Shown: positions 15,975-24,397 of the stretch, piece by piece | How positions within the stretch are numbered: position 1 is the stretch's first letter | Layout: each line of letters starts with the position of its first letter | Assembly (NCBI RefSeq): GCF_000308555.1 | Contig: NZ_BAFY01000020.1 | Coordinates: forward strand, 1 to 63,352 | Direction: 5' to 3' | DNA length: 63,352 nt | Source: Nocardia cyriacigeorgica NBRC 100375 | Lineage (GTDB): Bacteria; Actinomycetota; Actinomycetes; Mycobacteriales; Mycobacteriaceae | Made by a program: the position numbers and the translations under genes | Notes under the pieces: generated by a model | What the model was told of the DNA's origin: nothing | Databases searched by the model: none | The model's input: the letters and a program-made list of their open reading frames with translations, nothing else

Positions 15975-17603
15975 TCAGTTCCCTGCGGGGAACAGCCCTT
16001 CCACAGCGGTGATGAAGTACGGGAAGTGGCCGGCGAAGCGGTGGAGGTTGCGGTCGCGGTCGAAGCCGCCGAACCAGTAGAGGCCGGGCCGGCGGTCGGC
16101 GCTGGGGTCGAGGTCGCGGAAGGTGCGGATCCAGTTGTCGGCGCGGCCGGTGATGACGGTGAACGGGAGGGCGCGGGAGAAGACGAGCTCCTGGTCGGCG
16201 GGGGGAATGGAGTCGCGGCGCAGGGCGTCGAGGCCGCGTTGCAGGGCACGGACCTGGCCGGTGAGGGTGCGGCCGTGGGCGGTGCGGGTGGGCAGGAAAC
16301 GGGGCAGCAGCAGCGCGGCCACACCGGCGAGTGCGATGGCGACGCCGACGAGGGCGTGGCCGGAGGTGAGGGCGAGGCCGATGGTCGCGCCTACACCGAC
16401 CACGAGCAGACCGATACCCAACCAGATCGGCAGCTTCCGCCGGGTCTGGTCGATGAGCGCACCGCGCTCGACCGCATCGGCCAGCATCGCTTCGCGCACC
16501 GGCCCGGCCTGCACCCGTCCGGGCGCGCGCAATTCGCTCACGGTGACGGCCTCGGCGCCGCCGGGCAGCAGCGCCTCGTAGACGGCGCGCTCGTACGGCC
16601 GCAGCTGATCGTCGGCCGGGTTCACCCGGGTGATGCGCCAGTCCGAATCGCTGATCGGCGCGATCCACAGGTAACGCCGCACCGCGAGATCGACCACGGT
16701 GGCGGCGATATCGGTCGGGTCGGCGCTCTCGTCGAGCAGCACACCGGCCTCGCCGGGCAGGATGCCGTCGGGTGAAGTGAACTGCGCCTTGCCGTCCTCG
16801 CGCAGCACCGGGTCGATGGTGCCGGTGCCCGCCTCGGCCTGCTGACGTCGCGCGCGGAACACATACGCCGCCGCGGCCGCGAGGGCCAGCAGCAGCACAC
16901 CGAACGCGGCCAGCACCGGAGCGGTGATATCGAAGGCGGTCGAGCCGGTTTCGCGGATCTCGGCATTGGCCGGCACGGTGCCCGGCGGGATCTGCAACGT
17001 CAGGTCGATGGCGTCGCCCTTGTTGAGGTCGGTCTGCTCCAGGTAGAGCACGCCGTCGGCCTCGATGTGCACGTCGGCACACGGCTTGCTCGCGTTCGGC
17101 GGGCCGAGTTTGCAATCAACGATGCCCATTTCGAAGCTCGGGCTGATCAGCGAGGCGGTGATGGAGGCGATATCGGCGTTCATCACCCCCACCCAGTGGA
17201 ACAGCTGGGTGCCCTCCTGCTCGCTGACGGTGTTGTTCACCGAGTAGCTGAAACTCGACTGGCCGGGATCGGCGCGCACGGTGAACAGGTCGCCTTCGAC
17301 CTTCGCCGTGCCCGCGCCCTCGGCGGTGATATCGGTGACCTCGAAGACCCGTTCGGCGCCCTCGCCCGCAGGTACTCGCAGCGGCACCGTCATGGTGAAC
17401 TTGTCGCCCTCGGGGACGGTGATCTGCTCTTTGACCTCGAGCACGCCCTCCCGGCTGAGTTTGAGGTCGGCGACGATGGTGATGCCGTCGGCGACAGCTT
17501 CCTGCGCATGGGCTACCGGTGCGGTCGCGGGCGTTCCCATCGCGAGCAATCCGACGATGGCGATAAGCAGCGCGCCGACGGCGCCCCCCCGAAGAGTCAG
17601 CAT
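15975..17603 (-). CDS. DUF2207-domain membrane protein
   Basis: A 542-residue envelope protein. A signal peptide (residues 1-34, ending 'VAHAQ') leads into an extracytoplasmic beta domain of the DUF2207 type ('GVLEVKEQITV', 'FSYSVNNTV', about 40-215). A transmembrane helix follows ('APVLAAFGVLLLALAAAAAYVF'), then a cytoplasmic winged-helix-like segment ('VVDLAVRRYLWI', 'RPYERAVYEALL'), a pair of helices near 400-440 and a Cys-less C-terminal domain ending 'GLFPAGN'. Function of DUF2207 proteins is unknown. It diverges from the zinc-peptidase genes. Confidence 0.82.
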   Translation of the reverse strand: MLTLRGGAVGALLIAIVGLLAMGTPATAPVAHAQEAVADGITIVADLKLSREGVLEVKEQITVPEGDKFTMTVPLRVPAGEGAERVFEVTDITAEGAGTAKVEGDLFTVRADPGQSSFSYSVNNTVSEQEGTQLFHWVGVMNADIASITASLISPSFEMGIVDCKLGPPNASKPCADVHIEADGVLYLEQTDLNKGDAIDLTLQIPPGTVPANAEIRETGSTAFDITAPVLAAFGVLLLALAAAAAYVFRARRQQAEAGTGTIDPVLREDGKAQFTSPDGILPGEAGVLLDESADPTDIAATVVDLAVRRYLWIAPISDSDWRITRVNPADDQLRPYERAVYEALLPGGAEAVTVSELRAPGRVQAGPVREAMLADAVERGALIDQTRRKLPIWLGIGLLVVGVGATIGLALTSGHALVGVAIALAGVAALLLPRFLPTRTAHGRTLTGQVRALQRGLDALRRDSIPPADQELVFSRALPFTVITGRADNWIRTFRDLDPSADRRPGLYWFGGFDRDRNLHRFAGHFPYFITAVEGLFPAGN

Positions 17604-17679
17604 GAGTGCCTACTCTAAACAGCTTGCTATCCTGCGTCAGCGGCTGTCGGCGAAGATGAGGACGAGGGGGTACGGGGGA

Positions 17680-18846
17680 GTGACTCAACCACCGTACGGC
17701 TATGGGCCGGTCCCGCCCGGTGGACGCCCGATCCCACCCGGGCATCGCCCGCCGCCCTATGGACCACGACCGGGATACGGTCCGCCTCCTGGCCAGCGGC
17801 CCGCGCCTGGTTACGCTCCGCCTGGTCACCGACCGCCGCCCGGCCCGCCCGGCTACGCTCCGCCCGGTTACGGCCCGCCGCCGGGATACGGTCCGCGCCC
17901 GCCGTTTCCACCGCCCGGCTATGCCCGGCCGATGCCGCCGCCGGTGCCCTACGGCCGTCCGCCCGGTTCGCCCCCGCGTCGTTCCGGTGGTGGCGGCCGA
18001 GTGGTCGCGGTGCTGGTCGTGCTGGTGCTTGTCGTCGTCGGTGGGTTGGTGCGCGCCGGGGTCAAGACCGGAATCCGGGAGGACGCCTCCGGCCCGCGCC
18101 CCGGGATGACCTACGACAACGGCGAAACCGGCCCCGCCAAGACCGCCGACAACCCGCTGGTCACCGACCCCACCGGGACGTTGATCCCGGCGAGCTGCGA
18201 CTACGCGCCGTGGGGTACCGGGGTCGAGACCGCGCGGGCGTTCTTCGACAGCGCCGAGAACTGCCTCGAGGCCGCGTGGAAACCGGTGCTGGAGAAGACC
18301 GGACTGCCGTTCCAGGCGCCCACGGTGAACGTCTCGGCCACCACCGACGGCATCACCACCCCGTGCACCGGCACCACCAGCAACTTCGCCGCCTTCTACT
18401 GCCCGGCCAACAAATCCATCTATATGCCGATCAGCCAGTTGCAGACCGACCTGTTCGGCGACAACTGGGTGGTATACCTGTCGGTGTTCGCGCACGAATA
18501 CGGCCACCACATCCAGAACATGTCCGGCATCCTGCGCGCCGCCAACAGCGAACGCGTCGATTCCGGTGTGCGCAGCGCCCGCGGTCTGGAACTCTCGCGC
18601 CGAGTCGAATTGCAGGCCAACTGCTTCGACGGCATGTACCTGTCGTCGTCCGCGCAGGGCGGCTCGCTGACGTCTGCGCAGATGAGCATGGCCCGCGAAG
18701 ACGCCGAACACCGCGGCGACCAGCCCGGGGACATGCGTGATCACGGCAGCACCGCCAACGGCAGCCGCTGGTTCAACATCGGCGTCGACGAAAACCGCAC
18801 GTCACAATGCAATACCTTCGCCGCTCCGGCGTCCGCGGTGAGTTGA
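17680..18846 (+). CDS. membrane-anchored neutral zinc metallopeptidase 1
   Basis: A 388-residue protein. A Pro/Gly/Tyr-rich cytoplasmic tail (about 1-105, many 'PPGYGPPP' units) and one transmembrane helix ('VVAVLVVLVLVVVGGLV') anchor an outer domain of the YpfJ-like zinc-peptidase family. The catalytic motif is 'FAHEYGHHIQ' (HExxH, about residue 270); 'ELQANCFDGM' supplies the usual third-ligand Glu region. Six Cys are shared with the next gene, suggesting three disulfides. The GTG at 17680 is preceded by GAGGGGG; earlier ATGs give a longer, less plausible tail. Substrate unknown. The downstream paralogue starts 167 bases later. Confidence 0.82.
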   Translation: MTQPPYGYGPVPPGGRPIPPGHRPPPYGPRPGYGPPPGQRPAPGYAPPGHRPPPGPPGYAPPGYGPPPGYGPRPPFPPPGYARPMPPPVPYGRPPGSPPRRSGGGGRVVAVLVVLVLVVVGGLVRAGVKTGIREDASGPRPGMTYDNGETGPAKTADNPLVTDPTGTLIPASCDYAPWGTGVETARAFFDSAENCLEAAWKPVLEKTGLPFQAPTVNVSATTDGITTPCTGTTSNFAAFYCPANKSIYMPISQLQTDLFGDNWVVYLSVFAHEYGHHIQNMSGILRAANSERVDSGVRSARGLELSRRVELQANCFDGMYLSSSAQGGSLTSAQMSMAREDAEHRGDQPGDMRDHGSTANGSRWFNIGVDENRTSQCNTFAAPASAVS

Positions 18847-19013
18847 TGACAGAATCGGTGCACGCCCGGTCCGCACGGCCGGGTACGGGGAGGGTTCGGC
18901 GAGGTGGACCACTCGGATAGCCGCACAGCGGGTTTCGGACGGCGGCGCACCCGCCGCTGTCGTACCGTTCGTGCCGTCCGCACGGCCGACATGGTCGGGG
19001 AGGGAACGAGAAC

Positions 19014-20288
19014 ATGACGCGACCGCCATACGGCCCGCCACCCGGCTACGGCCCGCCACCCCACGGCCGCCCACCGGGAAACGTCCCGCCTCCACCCCAC
19101 GGCCCGCGTCCGCCGCACGGCGCACCGCCCCCGTACGGTCCGCCGCCGGGCTACGGTGCACCGCTCCCACCACCTCCGCCGTACGGCGCACCGCCACCGT
19201 ATGGCGCGCCCCTACCTCCGCCGATGCCGTACGGGCCACCTCCGGGTATGCGACCGTACGGCCCGCCCATGCCCTATGGTCGCCCGCTGCCACCTCCGCG
19301 CTCCGGCGGTGGCGGAGTTGCGGCGGTCTTCACGGTCCTCGGTGTGTTCATCGTCGTCGGCCTGCTCGTCGCGGCCGGATTCGCGGCGAGCTCGTCGGAC
19401 AGTTCGACAACGTCCTACACGTCGCCGAATACGCCGAGCTACACCTACAGCCCGTCGCCGACGACGTATTCGTCCAGTCCGACCACCACGTCGCGACCTC
19501 CGTCGACCACCGCTGACAGCACCACCACCAGGCGCACGACCACCAGCACGACTCCGGCGGGTCCGAAGCCCGTCGCGGCGCTGGCGACCAACCCGATTTT
19601 CGCTCACTCCGATACCGGGCTGATCAACATCACCTGCGGTTATCCCACCTGGGCGCCGAATCTCGCTGCGGCCCAGGCATTCTTCGATGCCGCCTCGGAT
19701 TGCCTCGGACGGATGTGGAGCAATCTGCTCGCGTATGAGAACCTGCCGTTCTCGCCACCGACGGTCAACGTCACCGCCACGATGGCGGAGGCGACCTCGC
19801 CCTGCACGGGCGGGGTGAGCGGTAACTGGGCTGCCTACTACTGCTCCGCGAACAAGGCCATCTATATGCCGATGGAGGCCTTCATGCGTTACGAGGACCC
19901 CTACGATTCGGTGACCTTCCTCGCGGTGTTCGCCCACGAGTACGCACACCACGTCGAGTTCTTGACCGGAATCATGGGGAAGGCGCATGACGACAGGTAC
20001 GACGCGGGGCTCCAGTCGCCGGTCGGGTTGGAGATCTCGCGTCGACTCGAGCTGAACGCGCAGTGCTTCGGCGGCATGTTCATCGGCTCCTCGGCGTTCG
20101 TCGGCACCATCAGTGGGGCTGACGCCGAGGCCGTTGTGCAGGACAACTACGGCCGCGGAGACAAGGCCGGCGATATGCGCGACCACGGCTCGAAGCAGAA
20201 CTACGGCGCCTGGTACGAACACGGGTACCGCAACAACCGCGCGCAGATGTGCAATACCTGGGCGGCGCCCTCGGATGCGGTGGCCTGA
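19014..20288 (+). CDS. membrane-anchored neutral zinc metallopeptidase 2
   Basis: A 424-residue tandem paralogue of 17680-18846 with the same plan: Pro-rich cytoplasmic tail (1-95), one transmembrane helix ('AVFTVLGVFIVVGLLVAAGF') and an outer YpfJ-like peptidase domain with 'FAHEYAHHVEF' (HExxH). It differs by a Ser/Thr-rich spacer of about 75 residues between membrane and catalytic domain ('TSTTPAGPKP' at its end), a likely mannosylated stalk. The six Cys and the closing 'CNTWAAPSDAV' match the first copy. GGAGGGA lies before the ATG. Confidence 0.82.
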   Translation: MTRPPYGPPPGYGPPPHGRPPGNVPPPPHGPRPPHGAPPPYGPPPGYGAPLPPPPPYGAPPPYGAPLPPPMPYGPPPGMRPYGPPMPYGRPLPPPRSGGGGVAAVFTVLGVFIVVGLLVAAGFAASSSDSSTTSYTSPNTPSYTYSPSPTTYSSSPTTTSRPPSTTADSTTTRRTTTSTTPAGPKPVAALATNPIFAHSDTGLINITCGYPTWAPNLAAAQAFFDAASDCLGRMWSNLLAYENLPFSPPTVNVTATMAEATSPCTGGVSGNWAAYYCSANKAIYMPMEAFMRYEDPYDSVTFLAVFAHEYAHHVEFLTGIMGKAHDDRYDAGLQSPVGLEISRRLELNAQCFGGMFIGSSAFVGTISGADAEAVVQDNYGRGDKAGDMRDHGSKQNYGAWYEHGYRNNRAQMCNTWAAPSDAVA

Positions 20289-20294
20289 GCGGAT

Positions 20295-20987
20295 TCAGGC
20301 GCCCCGCTTCTCCTCCCGCAACCGCGCGAACCACGCCGCCGCCTCCTCCGGGCTCGGCTGCTCGCCGATGAGGTTCATGACGATGTGGCCTGCGCAGGCG
20401 GCGCCGAGCACGCGTTCGGCGGCGGCCATCGGATCTCCCCAGGGCAGATAGGGTTTCGCGAGCAGCAGCGACGCGATGCCGTGGGCGGCCGACCACAGTT
20501 CCAGGACGATGGGGGTGGGGTCGCCGGGGTCGATCAGGCCGTCGGCCATGGCGTCCTCGACGGTGTCGGCCATGTACTGGAAGGCGCTGCTGGTGAGGAC
20601 TTGGTCGACGGCGCCGCGGGTTTCGGCCGGGGCGGTGGCCAGGCGGTATTGCTCGGGATGGTCGAGAGCGAAGCGCACGTAGGCCATGCCGAGATGATGC
20701 AGGCGGACGATGGCGTGCGCGCCGGGGTCGTCGTCGACGGCGGCCCGCATGGCCGCGTCCAGATCCTCGAAGACCTGCGCCACCACCGCGTCGATGAGCT
20801 CGTCTTTATCGGCGAAATGCCGGTAGATCGACGGTGCGCTCACCCCGACGAGCTTGCCGACCGCGCGGATCGAGACGGCGTCGGCGTTGCCGGTGCGGTT
20901 GAGCAGATCGGCGGTGGCGGCGAGGATCTCGCTGCGCAGCTGGGAGCCGGTGCCGCGCGGCGAGCGGGGTCTGCGGGCAGCGATCAT
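20295..20987 (-). CDS. TetR-family transcriptional regulator
   Basis: A 230-residue TetR-type repressor. The N-terminal helix-turn-helix is 'VSIRAVGKLVGVSAPSIYRH' followed by 'FADKDELIDAVV' (about residues 38-72). The rest is a helical ligand and dimer domain with 'WSAAHGIASLLL', typical of the TetR_C_13/33 type. Its ATG overlaps the stop of the MMPL transporter gene by four bases (ATGA), so the two are translationally coupled. It is the likely repressor of that operon through the palindrome at 23283-23297. Confidence 0.85.
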   Translation of the reverse strand: MIAARRPRSPRGTGSQLRSEILAATADLLNRTGNADAVSIRAVGKLVGVSAPSIYRHFADKDELIDAVVAQVFEDLDAAMRAAVDDDPGAHAIVRLHHLGMAYVRFALDHPEQYRLATAPAETRGAVDQVLTSSAFQYMADTVEDAMADGLIDPGDPTPIVLELWSAAHGIASLLLAKPYLPWGDPMAAAERVLGAACAGHIVMNLIGEQPSPEEAAAWFARLREEKRGA

Positions 20988-23257
20988 CGATGCCCTGCCG
21001 GTTCGGGGACACGGGCTACAGGTTCGGGTTCCTCACTGAGCCCGAACTTGGCGTGCAGCCGGGCCAGCGGTTTCGGCGCCCACCAGTTCGCCGGGCCGAG
21101 CAGCCGCATCAGCGCCGGTGCGAGCAGCGCGCGGATGATGGTGGCGTCCGCCAGCACGGTCAGCGTCAGGCCGAGGCCCATGAGCTGGATGAACGAGACC
21201 TTCGAGGTGACCATCGCGCCGATCACGATGGCCATCAATACCGCTGCGGCGGTGAAGATCCGGCCGGTGCGGGCCACCCCGATGGCGACGGCCTCGGTGT
21301 TGTCCTCGGCCGCGAGTTCGTTGCCCTTGCGCTCGGCCCGCCTGGCGACCCATTCCTCACGGATCCGCGAGAGCAGGAACACCTCGTAGTCCATGGACAG
21401 CCCGAACGCGACGCAGAACATCAGGATCGGCATGGTCGGCACCAGATACCCGACGGGCGTGAAACCGATCAGGTCGGAGAAGTGCCCCTCCTGGAAGATC
21501 CACACCATGGCGCCGAACGCCGCCGTCAGCGAGAGCGTGTTCAGCAGGATCGCCTTGAGCGGCAATACCACACTGCCGGTGAACAAGAACAACACCACGA
21601 AGGTCGCCAGCGCGATGAGCAGGCCCGCCAACAGCAGTTTGGAGCCGAGCGCGTCCAGGGAGTCGGCATTGACCGCTGCCGCACCGGTGAACAGCGTCGG
21701 TCCGGGCGCGGGCACGGCACGCAGCTGTTCGAGCTGGTCGGAGCCCTCGGGGGAGAACGGGTCCAGGTCGGTCGCCACCGTCAGGTAGGTGCCGGTGTCG
21801 TTGGCCATCTCGGGTTGACCGGGTGCCATCCGCCTGCCCGCGACGTACACACCGGCGCTGGACAGCACGGCCGGAACATCGTCGACCTGGGACAGTCGAG
21901 CGGCGTAGTCGGCGACGGCGTTCTGATCGTGGAAGCCGTCGAGCACGATGGTGCCGCTGGCCCCGGTATCGGCGCGCGGGAACTCCTCGCGCAGTGCGTC
22001 GCCCACCTGACGGCTGTTGGCACTGTCGGGCATCACCCGATCGTCCGGGTAGCCGAACTTCACGCCGAGGAACGGCGAGCCGAGCGCCAGCAGCAGGGCG
22101 ATGATCATCACGGCGACCGGGACCGCGAACCGCATGACCTGTTTGGTGGTGCGGTACCAGAGGGTGTGCTCGGGAATCATCGGGCCGCTCGGGTGCGGGT
22201 CGCGGCCGAACATCCGCCGCAGCGGAGCCCGCAGATCCAGCGCGTTGACCCGATGCCCGATCAGCACCAGCGCGGCGGGCAGCACGAACAGCGCGGCCGC
22301 CGCGGCGGCGAGCACCACGGCCACGCCCGCGTAGGCGAACGATTTGAGGAAGTACAGGTCGAACACGCTCAGCACCGCCAGCGACAGCGCGACCGTCACC
22401 GCGGAGTAGAGCACGGTGCGCCCGGCGGTCTGCACGGCGCGGGTGGTGGCCGCCACCGGATCCAGGCCCGCCGCCAGCTCCTCGCGGTAGCGGCTGACGA
22501 TGAACAGGCTGTAGTCGATGGCCAGCGCCAGGCCCATGGCGGTGGTCATGTTCAGCGCGTAGATCGACACGTCGGTGAACAGCGTGACCACTCGCAGGAT
22601 GGCCAGCGTCGCGGCGATGGCGAACAGGCCGACCATTACCGGCAGCGAGGCGGCGATCAGGCTGCCGAACACCAGGATCAGCACGATCAGCGACAACGGC
22701 ACCGCGACCGCTTCGGCCACCGCCAGATCATGGGTGATCTGCTCGGTGACGTCGTGATACACCGCCGCGATACCGCCCTGGCGGACGGTCACGCCATCGC
22801 TGGTGCCGGTGAGTTGCTCGGTGAGCTCACCGGCGACCTGCTGGATCCGGTTCTCGTCGCCCTCGATCTCGGCGATGATCAGGCCGCTGTTGCCGTCGGT
22901 GCTGCCCAGCGCCGCCGCCATGGCCGGCGGGCTGGTCCAGAACGACTGGATGCCGCTGATGTCGTCGCGGGCGCGCAGGGTGTCGACGAGTTCGGTGGCG
23001 CGGGCGCTGGTGGCCGGATCGCGCAACCCGGCCTCGGAGCTGACCAGCAGCACGTAATTCGGGGAGGCGCCGGGGAAGTTCTCCGACAGCAGTTCGGCGG
23101 CGCGGGTGGATTCGGCGTCGTCGGTGGTGAATCCGCCGGATTTCATATGCGCCGACGCGGTGGCCCCGACGATGCCGAAGAGCACGGCGAGTGCGAACGC
23201 CACCGCGAGCACGATGCGCGGGAAGCGTGTGGTCAGGCGCGCAATTCGGATCAACAC
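20984..23257 (-). CDS. MMPL-family RND transporter
   Basis: A 757-residue membrane transporter of the MMPL/RND class. Two halves each have one plus five membrane helices, with a large outer loop after the first helix of each. The RND signature 'GLALAIDYSLFIVSRYREE' occurs in the first half, and 'FGLSMDYEVFLLSRIREEW' in the second, supplying the proton-relay Asp-Tyr pairs. MMPL proteins export lipids or drugs. At 757 residues, without a long C-terminal domain, it is closer to the short drug-efflux type than to MmpL3. The GTG start has GGAGGGGG upstream. Regulated by the adjoining TetR, by inference. Confidence 0.88.
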   Translation of the reverse strand: MLIRIARLTTRFPRIVLAVAFALAVLFGIVGATASAHMKSGGFTTDDAESTRAAELLSENFPGASPNYVLLVSSEAGLRDPATSARATELVDTLRARDDISGIQSFWTSPPAMAAALGSTDGNSGLIIAEIEGDENRIQQVAGELTEQLTGTSDGVTVRQGGIAAVYHDVTEQITHDLAVAEAVAVPLSLIVLILVFGSLIAASLPVMVGLFAIAATLAILRVVTLFTDVSIYALNMTTAMGLALAIDYSLFIVSRYREELAAGLDPVAATTRAVQTAGRTVLYSAVTVALSLAVLSVFDLYFLKSFAYAGVAVVLAAAAAALFVLPAALVLIGHRVNALDLRAPLRRMFGRDPHPSGPMIPEHTLWYRTTKQVMRFAVPVAVMIIALLLALGSPFLGVKFGYPDDRVMPDSANSRQVGDALREEFPRADTGASGTIVLDGFHDQNAVADYAARLSQVDDVPAVLSSAGVYVAGRRMAPGQPEMANDTGTYLTVATDLDPFSPEGSDQLEQLRAVPAPGPTLFTGAAAVNADSLDALGSKLLLAGLLIALATFVVLFLFTGSVVLPLKAILLNTLSLTAAFGAMVWIFQEGHFSDLIGFTPVGYLVPTMPILMFCVAFGLSMDYEVFLLSRIREEWVARRAERKGNELAAEDNTEAVAIGVARTGRIFTAAAVLMAIVIGAMVTSKVSFIQLMGLGLTLTVLADATIIRALLAPALMRLLGPANWWAPKPLARLHAKFGLSEEPEPVARVPEPAGHR

Positions 23258-23273
23258 AGGAGCCCCCTCCGAT

Positions 23274-23297
23274 AAGTTAGTGGCGTTAGCGTAACGC
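23274..23297 (-). promoter_or_regulatory. promoter and TetR operator of the MMPL-TetR operon
   Basis: On the minus strand a TAACTT -10 box occupies 23274-23279, about 17 bases before the GTG. Immediately upstream a perfect palindrome GCGTTA-GCG-TAACGC (23283-23297) fills the -10/-35 spacer, the classical position for TetR repression. A second short palindrome GGTTAACC abuts it (23298-23305). Confidence 0.6.
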
Positions 23298-23328
23298 GGT
23301 TAACCTCGCGGTGGAAGGGGCAGATCTC

Positions 23329-24135
23329 TTATCGGGGCCTGCGCGCGAGGGCGCGCCTGCCGCGTGGACCGAGTGCGGGCCGGTCCTCGTGCACCGTGAT
23401 CCAGCCTGCGATGGTCAGCCAGCGCTGCTGTGCGAGGGCGTCGGCGCCGTCGAAGAAGATCGGCACGCCCGAACGGTCGCGCATATGCACGGCGAGTTCA
23501 CGCCAGGTGTGGCCGCCGGCCCGGTCGACATGCCTGGCCACCGTCGCGCCGATCAGCTGGATCGGTTGCGCCGAGACCCGGTCGCCGTACTGCTCGGAGT
23601 GGAAACGCCGGGCCGCGCACAGCGAACCCGGCTCGTCGTCGTAGGCGATCCAGCCGGCCCGCTGCGCGCGTTCGATCAGCCACAGATGCTTGACGGCACT
23701 CGGCGCGATCTCACCCACCCGGCTCTGGATCAGCAGGGCGACCGGTTCGGAGGCGAGTGCGTCGCGCCGGGTCGGGCCGACGCCGTTGGCGAGCCAGTGC
23801 GCCTCGGCGACGGTGGCGAGCAGCCTGCCGAAATCATCGATCCAGCGCTGCGCGCGCCGGCCGAGCCTGGCCACCCGCTCGGCTTCGCGGCGCATCTCGT
23901 TCTGTGCGGTGAGCGTGCGGATGGCGGCCATGGTCGGCACCTGGCCGCGTTCGAGCAATTCCAGGATGGTGGCCGAGGTAACCGGGTCGGCGGCGGCGCT
24001 GATCGGCAGCGATTCCCGATCGACCGCGAAATCGTCCGGGCTGATCGCCCGGCTGAGCAGATTCACGGCGGCGTGGTTTCCGGCGAATTCGGTGCCGGAA
24101 AGCCAGGCGGCGGCAATGTCTTCACACGACGACAC
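23329..24135 (-). CDS. hypothetical protein
   Basis: A 268-residue soluble protein with no signal peptide or membrane helix. It starts at a GTG with GGAGG seven bases upstream. The N-terminal third looks helical ('ATILELLERGQVPTMAAI'). The middle is Arg/Ala-rich helix, and the end carries 'VPIFFDGADALAQQRWLTIA' and a basic tail. I do not recognise a family. It stands alone between the divergently transcribed MMPL operon promoter and dnaX. Confidence 0.6.
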   Translation of the reverse strand: MSSCEDIAAAWLSGTEFAGNHAAVNLLSRAISPDDFAVDRESLPISAAADPVTSATILELLERGQVPTMAAIRTLTAQNEMRREAERVARLGRRAQRWIDDFGRLLATVAEAHWLANGVGPTRRDALASEPVALLIQSRVGEIAPSAVKHLWLIERAQRAGWIAYDDEPGSLCAARRFHSEQYGDRVSAQPIQLIGATVARHVDRAGGHTWRELAVHMRDRSGVPIFFDGADALAQQRWLTIAGWITVHEDRPALGPRGRRALARRPR

Positions 24136-24363
24136 GGCAAGTTCCTCCGGGTGCGGGGGCGTGGATTCGTCGAGCTCGGTTGTGCCCCGGCCGGTGGTCC
24201 GACCGGGGTCACCAACCTGATGAAGATTGGCTACCGAAGTTGCCGAGAACAGGTTAGCCAGCCGGTTGCGCCGGTATGCGCGAGGTGACGGTTTCGTTAT
24301 CGGGGTGTCGCTGCCGGCGTTCCTGCGGCCATTCCGGTGGCGCGTGCGCGGCCAGCGCGGGTG

Positions 24364-24391
24364 TTCACCTGTCGGTGCTCGCCGGTAACCT
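24364..24391 (+). promoter_or_regulatory. dnaX promoter giving a leaderless mRNA
   Basis: TTCACC (24364-24369) and TAACCT (24386-24391) are separated by 16 bases. The -10 box ends six bases before the dnaX GTG, so the transcript should begin at or next to the start codon; no ribosome site precedes it. Confidence 0.5.
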
Positions 24392-24397
24392 CTGGCC

